A stretch of DNA of 64,000 bases, taken from NCBI GenBank assembly GCA_905221605.1, contig CAJNDS010000990.1:443235-507234 (forward strand). Direction: 5' to 3'. The stretch comes from Symbiodinium natans. Its lineage: Eukaryota > Sar > Dinophyceae > Suessiales > Symbiodiniaceae. The position numbers were made by a program, and so were the translations under genes. The notes under the pieces were generated by a model that saw only the letters and a program-made list of their open reading frames with translations, had not been told where the DNA came from and ran no database searches. Shown here in pieces: positions 59,238 to 64,000 of the stretch (the first letter of the stretch is position 1; each line of letters opens with the position of its first letter).

Positions 59238-59723
59238 AGACTTGAGCATCGTTAGCCACGTCGCATTTCATGATGCGCTCGGCTCAGTATTCCTGTGCAC
59301 GCACGAACATACTTCTGCATCGCTGATCATTTTGCAGCGGTCGTACTCTCATGTCTTCGGCAGAAGTCTTTGCGATCTCGTGAGACATGCGGTGCAAAGC
59401 ATCAGCTGCATCGCCGATCATACTGAACAGGGATTGAAAGAGAAAGTCAATGCCTCCACCTCCCAAAGTAATGCCTCGGGCGGCGAGGGCGGGAGACTTG
59501 AGCATCGTTAGCCACGTCGCATTTCATGATGCGCTCGGCTCAGTATTCCTGTGCACGCACGAACATACTTCTGCATCGCTGATCATTTTGCAGCGGTCGT
59601 ACTCTCATGTCTTCGGCAGAAGTCTTTGCGATCTCGTGAGACATGCGGTGCAAAGCATCAGCTGCATCGTCGATCATACTGAACAGGGATTGAAAGAGAA
59701 AGTCAATGCCTCCACCTCCCAAA
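59238..59723. repeat. Tandem duplication, 230-bp copies with 256-bp period
   Basis: 59238-59467 and 59494-59723 are identical except for one C/T change (59414 versus 59670), separated by a 26-bp G-rich spacer. In the minus direction both copies carry the same open segment (FLFQSLFSMI, ADALHRMSHEIAKTSAEDM) ending in a stop. The near identity shows a very recent duplication next to the retroelement. Confidence 0.85.
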
Positions 59724-59733
59724 TCATCCCAAA

Positions 59734-60474
59734 TCAGGATGTGAACCACGTAGATGACGGATCTGTAAGCAAGTAGGGGCTGGCCAAGGCCATGCCGAGG
59801 TCTGAGCAGAGCTTGGCCGGGTAGACCTCCGCCACCGACGATCCTTTGGAGCGGCGATGTGGCAGGCCTGTGCATGAGCAGAGGCCTCGTCCTGAGCAGA
59901 GTTTACTTTCAAACCTGCGAAGATCAGAACAGTCCAGATTGCCAAAGACAAAACATGTGCGAGCGCGCCATGGTCTGTGATATTGACACAAGTCGATGGC
60001 CTGGTAATGAACATGAGGACGCTGGAGGAGCTCCTGCAATTCAGGGAGATGCCACAGCTTACTGCTCCAAGGACCTGCGATGCACCAAGGGAGAGAGAAA
60101 CGATCAAGCCATGCCACGATGCGCAACGCAGCCCGAATAGTCTCATTACCCTGTTACACTTTTCGACAAACTTGTTCCGACAAAAACTCGCCAGGCATCC
60201 CCCATGGATGTGCCTCATGTCGTGTTGCCGCTGTACGATCTCGAGTACTTGAGAAAGAACGGCAAGGAACAGCTAACATGGCACCGAGCACTTCGGAACG
60301 GAAGATTGCTCTTCGGAGATTGCGCAGAACTTTCTGCGACGTCAGGTCGTAGTCTTTGCCTTGCCGGGTGTCCCATTCAAAAGATCGAAATCCCAAGCGT
60401 CGAAGCGCCCGAGCCATGCCTCCTCTGCCGCTGAACAAGTCGAGGAGGTGGCGCCCTCGAGGCTTCGGCGTCAT
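59734..60474 (-). pseudogene. Cytosine-methyltransferase-like domain with in-frame stop
   Basis: Starts at ATG 60474, overlapping the recombinase stop (ATGA). Motif I is LLDLFSGRGGMARALRRLGF; a motif IV-like PC loop follows, GAMLAVPCRSFSSTRDR. A TAA at 60154-60156 stops it after 106 codons. The same frame then runs to 59734 with RAALRIVAWLDRF, LPWCIAGPWSSKLWHLPELQ, and DLCQYHRPWRARTCFVFGNL, which look like the missing C-terminal half. The ENP-type motif I expect after LPW reads AGP here. Methyltransferases are a known DIRS component, usually placed before the recombinase and DAM-like; here it follows and looks C5-like. Pseudogene or readthrough. Confidence 0.7.
60471..60474 (-). promoter_or_regulatory. 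ATGA stop-start overlap between recombinase and methyltransferase
   Basis: The recombinase stop (TGA, 60471-60473) and the methyltransferase ATG (60472-60474) share bases. This layout is typical of termination-reinitiation coupling in compact retroelements. Confidence 0.6.
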
Positions 60475-61811
60475 GGTGGACCAGGTGGGTTCCATTTGCC
60501 GAGGATAATATCCCCGAGACGTTCTTCGCACAGCTGGCAGTGCGTCCTCAGCTTTTCTGGAAGCTCGAGGAAGGCAGACGCCAAACGTCCTGACTTCTCG
60601 TACCTGAGGACGGACTTGCGACCTTTCCAAGTGCCCCTTCGCTGGACCTCGTGCTGGGTGCGGAGGTTTCTGGCTCGGTCGATGCTCGGGCCGGAGTGGC
60701 GCATCTGATACGGGGACAGACTCACACCCAGTGCGGCGGTCACGTCGCTGAACACCTTGACGAACTCGCCGTAGTTGAAATCCCAAAGTGGCGTGGACGC
60801 GTGCTGTTTCTTGAGCGCTGCGAAGACGATTGGCCCCCAAGAAAGGAGGTACGGTGAGTCCAAGATCAGTGAGGTGTCGAACTCCCCTGTCTTTGAAGGT
60901 TCCCCCAGATGCTCCGGGGAAAGAAGCAGACTCCACTCCTCGAGTGTGTGGCGCACTGGGCTCACTAGCGAGTACACTGTGCACCGAAGCAGCTCGGACG
61001 GCCTCGCATAGCTTGAGAGCGCCACCAGGACGAACACAGCCATGCGGGTGAACCCGCGCCTTCGCAGCTCTGCCGCCACCGCGGCCCACACAGCCAGCGG
61101 GTACGGTTTTCGACTGCGGCCTGGACACAGACGATGCCATCCCTTGAGACCTCTCCAGGACCTGGGCAGCTTCAGGCTGCCACGCTTGCCATACTCTGGG
61201 TTGGCATGCAGGAAACCCGCCAACAACTTGTCTCCTCTGTGCGGTTGCTCCCCCGCCCAGAACATGTCGTTGAGGTACGTCACCATGGCCGCATCCACAT
61301 CGCTGCTGGTTGCGAGGCTTAGTCGGAGCCGCTTCACGAAGGCCTTGAAACCCACCACCTCTTTTCGGTAGTAGGCCTGGACCTTCTGAGTGACGGCCTG
61401 CTCCTCGAGGAAGGTGCTCCCTCTCTGAGCTGCCGCTTCCCGTGCCTCTAAGTACTTTCGGAGCCGGCGGCGCACACGCTTTGCCACCACTCGCTGCCTT
61501 GGTTTGACTTCTGCACGGTCCTCGGACTCTGTCGTGGATGAGGACGTACTCTCGTTTGTTTGCTTGATGCCCTGGACCTGTTGTAGCTGTTTTTCCGTCT
61601 GAGGGAGCTCCGTTCTTCTTGATGGAGGCGTCACCAGAGTGTCCCCTAGCGATTCTGCCTTCAGGGCCCTCTTCGAGGGGGGCGCAGGCTGCAGCGCAGG
61701 CTTTTCCAGCTGTCGGCCTCTCTTCTTTGCCGCTGACTTTACTGTTGGCCTCGGACTCAGCTGCCTCTTTCTCGAACCTTGGGGCAGCACGAGATGGCCC
61801 ATCGGCAGCAT
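60471..61811 (-). CDS. Tyrosine recombinase (YR) of the DIRS-like element
   Basis: 446 codons from an ATG at 61811. The N-terminal 110 residues are Lys/Arg/Ser-rich. A helical SAM-like core-binding region follows, with FKAFVKRLRLSL, a MVTYLNDMFWAGEQPHRGDK segment and PYPLAVWAAVAAELRRRGFT. Catalytic set: R270 in SSYARPSELLRC, box II SPYQMRHSGPSIDR (Y368, R371; Tyr where His is usual), W395 in GTWKGRK and nucleophile Y404 in VLRYEKSGR. This matches tyrosine recombinases with W in the H/W position. A Cys pair (HCQLCEERLG) follows the Tyr. It is probably translated by a frame change or by reinitiation after the RT-RNase H frame. Confidence 0.88.
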   Translation of the reverse strand: MLPMGHLVLPQGSRKRQLSPRPTVKSAAKKRGRQLEKPALQPAPPSKRALKAESLGDTLVTPPSRRTELPQTEKQLQQVQGIKQTNESTSSSTTESEDRAEVKPRQRVVAKRVRRRLRKYLEAREAAAQRGSTFLEEQAVTQKVQAYYRKEVVGFKAFVKRLRLSLATSSDVDAAMVTYLNDMFWAGEQPHRGDKLLAGFLHANPEYGKRGSLKLPRSWRGLKGWHRLCPGRSRKPYPLAVWAAVAAELRRRGFTRMAVFVLVALSSYARPSELLRCTVYSLVSPVRHTLEEWSLLLSPEHLGEPSKTGEFDTSLILDSPYLLSWGPIVFAALKKQHASTPLWDFNYGEFVKVFSDVTAALGVSLSPYQMRHSGPSIDRARNLRTQHEVQRRGTWKGRKSVLRYEKSGRLASAFLELPEKLRTHCQLCEERLGDIILGKWNPPGPP

Positions 61812-63066
61812 TGGCTTCAGAGGGGACCCATCGCACGGAGGTCGAGACGTTGCGCCCTAAGCAGTACGCCCCGAACTTCCTGATCACCTTCAAAACCCCG
61901 AAGTGACGACTACGACAACGTTCGAAAGCAAGACTGACAGCCATATTGTCCACTAACAATAGTTGTCTCATATCACGACCGTGCCTGCTGCAGACAACCC
62001 GCTCCAGAGACATGAGGAGGGCGCGCGACTCAAGCTCATAGATCCCTTCGCCTTCTTGAAACTTCCAGCGCCCAGCCCTCTTGACGTCCCACAGGTCCTT
62101 CCTGAGGAGGCTCGCCGGAACTTCGGCGAATTCCCGTGAGGCGGCCCATCCAGCTGATGCCAGGAGCTCATCGTCGACCTCTGAGTGACTTTCCAGGTCA
62201 GCATGCAAGGCCTCCAGCGCAGACTCCCGAGCTGAGTGGCCCGCGCGTCGCTTGAACCTCTCCCTCTCAGAGAGCCGGCCCACAGCGGACACCGCAGCTT
62301 TGGGTGCCTTGCAGGTACAGACGCCATATCCCTCTAGACTGGCATCGCTGGCAGAGATCAAGTCGTTCCATTGTCTCCACCAGTCACTACGGCAGAAGAT
62401 TAAGGCCCCGCGCGCTGCCTTCAGCTCCTCGATGACGCTGGGCCATAGCTTTGCCTTCTCCAGATAGTGGCGCCTGACGAACCGGTAGCAATGATGGAAA
62501 ATTGAAAGCAGCGGACGATTCACCAGGAAAGCATACGTCAGGTGGCCTATGACAACCTCCAACAGCCGTCCCGTGGATCGCCCCCGCGTCAAGAGCCCAT
62601 CGAGTGCCTTCCGGATACGCAACGCTCTATCTGGCTTCACCTGTGTGCTGCGAGCTTGCATGTCCAATCGACACCCCAGGGCTTCGGCCTGGCCAAACAT
62701 GACCTCGCCAGGGTGCAAGAGCAGGCCGCGCGCATTGAAGGTGTTCTCGACCTCTTTGAGGGACTCCGAGACATACCTGCGGTCAGTCGACATCAACCCC
62801 AAGTTGTCCACGTACACATAGTGGTAATCTCCTGAAACCCCGGCCTGGTTCTCCTCCAGGTTCGCCTGGATAACGACGGGGTCGCTTCGATCGTTCACCA
62901 GCCTTGAGTGGGCCAACCTGGGTATTGTTGCAATAAGATTCTCGTTAGCGGACTGGGCAAAATACAGCGACCAACTGCACCCCATGCAGAGCGGGCGAGG
63001 GAAGGGGAAAACGAGCTGCTCAGGATGCACCCATTGCCCGTCAACCTCTCCCCCATCCCTCATCAC
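61776..63066 (-). CDS. Reverse transcriptase C-terminal part plus RNase H
   Basis: Numbering from 63066. The RT segment is LCMGCSWSLYFAQ and then YVYVDNLGLM (residues 83-92), where YVDN stands in place of YxDD. The connection domain follows. RNase H acidic residues are visible in order: SASDASLEGYG (D241), IYELESRALL (E346), LLLVDNMAVS (D373), SEANAADGPS (D422). Stops are absent down to 60154, but beyond about residue 430 the frame only shadows the recombinase. The RNase H end overlaps the recombinase ATG at 61811. A stop lies just upstream of 63066, so this part depends on the upstream frame. Confidence 0.85.
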
Positions 63067-64000
63067 CCACTTTCAGCGGTATAGGGTCCAAGCAGAAAAA
63101 CTTTCCCAACCATCTCGGTTGGATCATCCTGTGGAAGCAATCTTTTACATCTGACAGTCCTACATGCAGCCCGACCCCGTTGATGAGCGCCTCGAAGTCC
63201 ATGCCCGAGCCCGGGTCAATCTCAATCTCGATGCGGGCAAAGGCCTCAGGAGTACAAAGTCGGACAGCAGGGGGATCAACAAGTCTAGCGTTAGCTCGCC
63301 TTCCATCGATGATCAATCTCTGCTTGACACCGTCCGACTTCTTGACGAAAAAGGCCCCAGCCCTCTCAGCAGGAACCAAGGTCAGGTCGAGGAAACCGAT
63401 GCGGTACAGCTTCTGAATGAATTTACGATACTCTTTTAGACTTCCCCTCAGAACCGGATCCCAGTATGGAACAATGGTGCAGTCCTCAGGAGTCTCACGA
63501 AGCATGCGCTCAGGAGCTTCTAGGTGGCGACGGGCGTCTTGAGGTAGAAGATCGAGGATCTGAGGTGAATCATGTAAATCTTCAGGTAGAGAGACGCGCT
63601 CGCCCATGAAACTCGCCAAAGTTGACGGGAGTCCCTGATACTCAGAGCTTCCCTTGAGCAGCTCTCTAATGGCTGCCTCACCGGAAAGCGCAGGCAAAAA
63701 ACTGGCCTCGGAGCGAACTGATGATCGCGCCAGCGCCTGCACTCTCTCCAAGACTTCGCTTTGCAGCCTTGAAGGTGGAAAGGTAGGGGTCGATGAGGAC
63801 GAAGTCCCCGACATCCAGTTGAGGAGATCAACCCCTTGCCGAAAGTATTCGAATTCAAGCTTTCGCCGTCTCTGCCTCTGTGCGCAGCGGCGGCTCACCT
63901 TGCATTGGCCTTCTTCCCACTCAGGGCGAGGAAGAGGGAAGAGCCGATTCCCAGGGCTGCTAGAAGAAGGCGACCTCCCCCCTGGGCAGGCGGCCGCCGA
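63041..64000 (-). CDS. Retroelement reverse transcriptase, N-terminal part (open at window edge)
   Basis: The frame stays open to base 64000, so the protein starts outside the window. The upstream part is Ser/Pro/Arg-rich and includes RRCAQRQRRRKLEFEYFRQG, a nucleic-acid-binding type segment. RT fingers and palm follow: GAFFVKKSDGVKQRLIIDGR, then VGLSDVKDCFHRM with the first catalytic Asp. Just after LDPIPLK the frame ends in GDEGWGRG-stop, while the +1 frame continues with WVMRDGG and the rest of the palm. A +1 ribosomal shift or a one-base mutation is needed to make a full RT. Confidence 0.85.
   Translation of the reverse strand, partial: SAAACPGGRSPSSSSPGNRLFPLPRPEWEEGQCKVSRRCAQRQRRRKLEFEYFRQGVDLLNWMSGTSSSSTPTFPPSRLQSEVLERVQALARSSVRSEASFLPALSGEAAIRELLKGSSEYQGLPSTLASFMGERVSLPEDLHDSPQILDLLPQDARRHLEAPERMLRETPEDCTIVPYWDPVLRGSLKEYRKFIQKLYRIGFLDLTLVPAERAGAFFVKKSDGVKQRLIIDGRRANARLVDPPAVRLCTPEAFARIEIEIDPGSGMDFEALINGVGLHVGLSDVKDCFHRMIQPRWLGKFFCLDPIPLKVGDEGWGRG

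Larger units (their letters stand above)
59734..64000 (-). mobile_element. DIRS-like tyrosine-recombinase retrotransposon, cut by the right edge
   Basis: Domain order on the minus strand: reverse transcriptase, RNase H, tyrosine recombinase, cytosine-methyltransferase-like domain. The RT + YR combination without an integrase defines DIRS-type elements, which integrate by recombination and leave no target-site duplication. The frame shifts +1 inside the RT (63065-63080) and again at the RNase H/YR border (about 61.8 kb), and the YR and MTase frames overlap by ATGA. The element's 5' part lies outside the window. I could not find its terminal repeats; the left end is probably near or below 59.73 kb. 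The in-frame stop in the MTase suggests this copy is decaying. Confidence 0.85.

Noticed and set aside
60154-61776. The rest of the 970-codon frame as one protein
   Set aside because: Beyond the RNase H motif it shows no domain, while the recombinase motifs are in another frame; only its last part (from 60474) is meaningful.
1-64000. Dinoflagellate spliced leader, tRNA, 5S or U-snRNA genes
   Set aside because: I scanned by eye for the spliced-leader core (CCATTTTGGCTCAAG and its complement) and for tRNA-like clover arms and saw none; a covariance-model search would be decisive.

Overview
The window looks like nuclear DNA of a dinoflagellate (Symbiodiniaceae or Prorocentrum-like; the species cannot be fixed). 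Reasons seen in the sequence: TTTAGGG-type telomere-like repeats scattered everywhere in both orientations; short exons that join in frame only with GC-AG introns (plus a few GT-AG and one GA-AG); AG|G at almost every acceptor; and a tyrosine-recombinase retrotransposon with a dinoflagellate flavour. GC-donor introns and TTTAGGG telomeres are established dinoflagellate traits. The species call is inference.

Layout. From about 0.26 to 54 kb every exon I can support is on the minus strand, so the biological reading direction is right to left. Most single-frame ORFs here are noise, because exons are 30-250 nt and are separated by introns filled with telomere-like arrays and simple repeats. Reading 5'->3' on the minus strand I find: a membrane-segment exon (54.0 kb) and two exon-like ORFs (52.4-51.9 kb); a kelch beta-propeller reconstructed across nine exons (46.8-43.1 kb); a long series of small cysteine-rich exons carrying a repeated C-x-C-G-x-N-A-type module and a C-P-x-x-C module (41-27.7 kb); exons rich in N-glycosylation sequons (24.1 and 22.0 kb); one transmembrane exon followed by Arg residues (21.3 kb); cytosolic-looking exons (20.4-19.6 kb); then an eleven-intron reconstruction (19.3-14.2 kb) encoding a conserved but unnamed domain (signatures EHPDPWGFQL, FVDYMSLYQ, MHILYAHE, YTERGWCQAEKEW, LKFTHRND) followed by leucine-rich repeats. 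Further exon candidates run down to 0.26 kb. The order propeller, Cys-rich stalk, glycosylated region, membrane span, cytosolic domain and LRRs suggests one very large receptor-like gene. It could also be two or more genes in the same direction, as dinoflagellate genes usually lie.

The stretch 46.8-52 kb has little that I can assign and includes an AT-rich island (48.25-49.4 kb). From 54.8 to 59.7 kb the window is repeat-rich: a 600-bp AATAATAAC array, a 114-bp tandem repeat, a GGAA tract, an alternating A/B repeat with G-run/C-run palindromes, four 27-nt inverted-repeat elements and a 256-bp tandem duplication.

From 59.73 kb to the right edge lies a DIRS-like tyrosine-recombinase retrotransposon on the minus strand, cut by the window end. 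Its order is reverse transcriptase, RNase H, tyrosine recombinase, then a cytosine-methyltransferase-like domain. The reading frame changes by +1 twice. The recombinase and methyltransferase frames overlap by ATGA, and the methyltransferase has an in-frame TAA.
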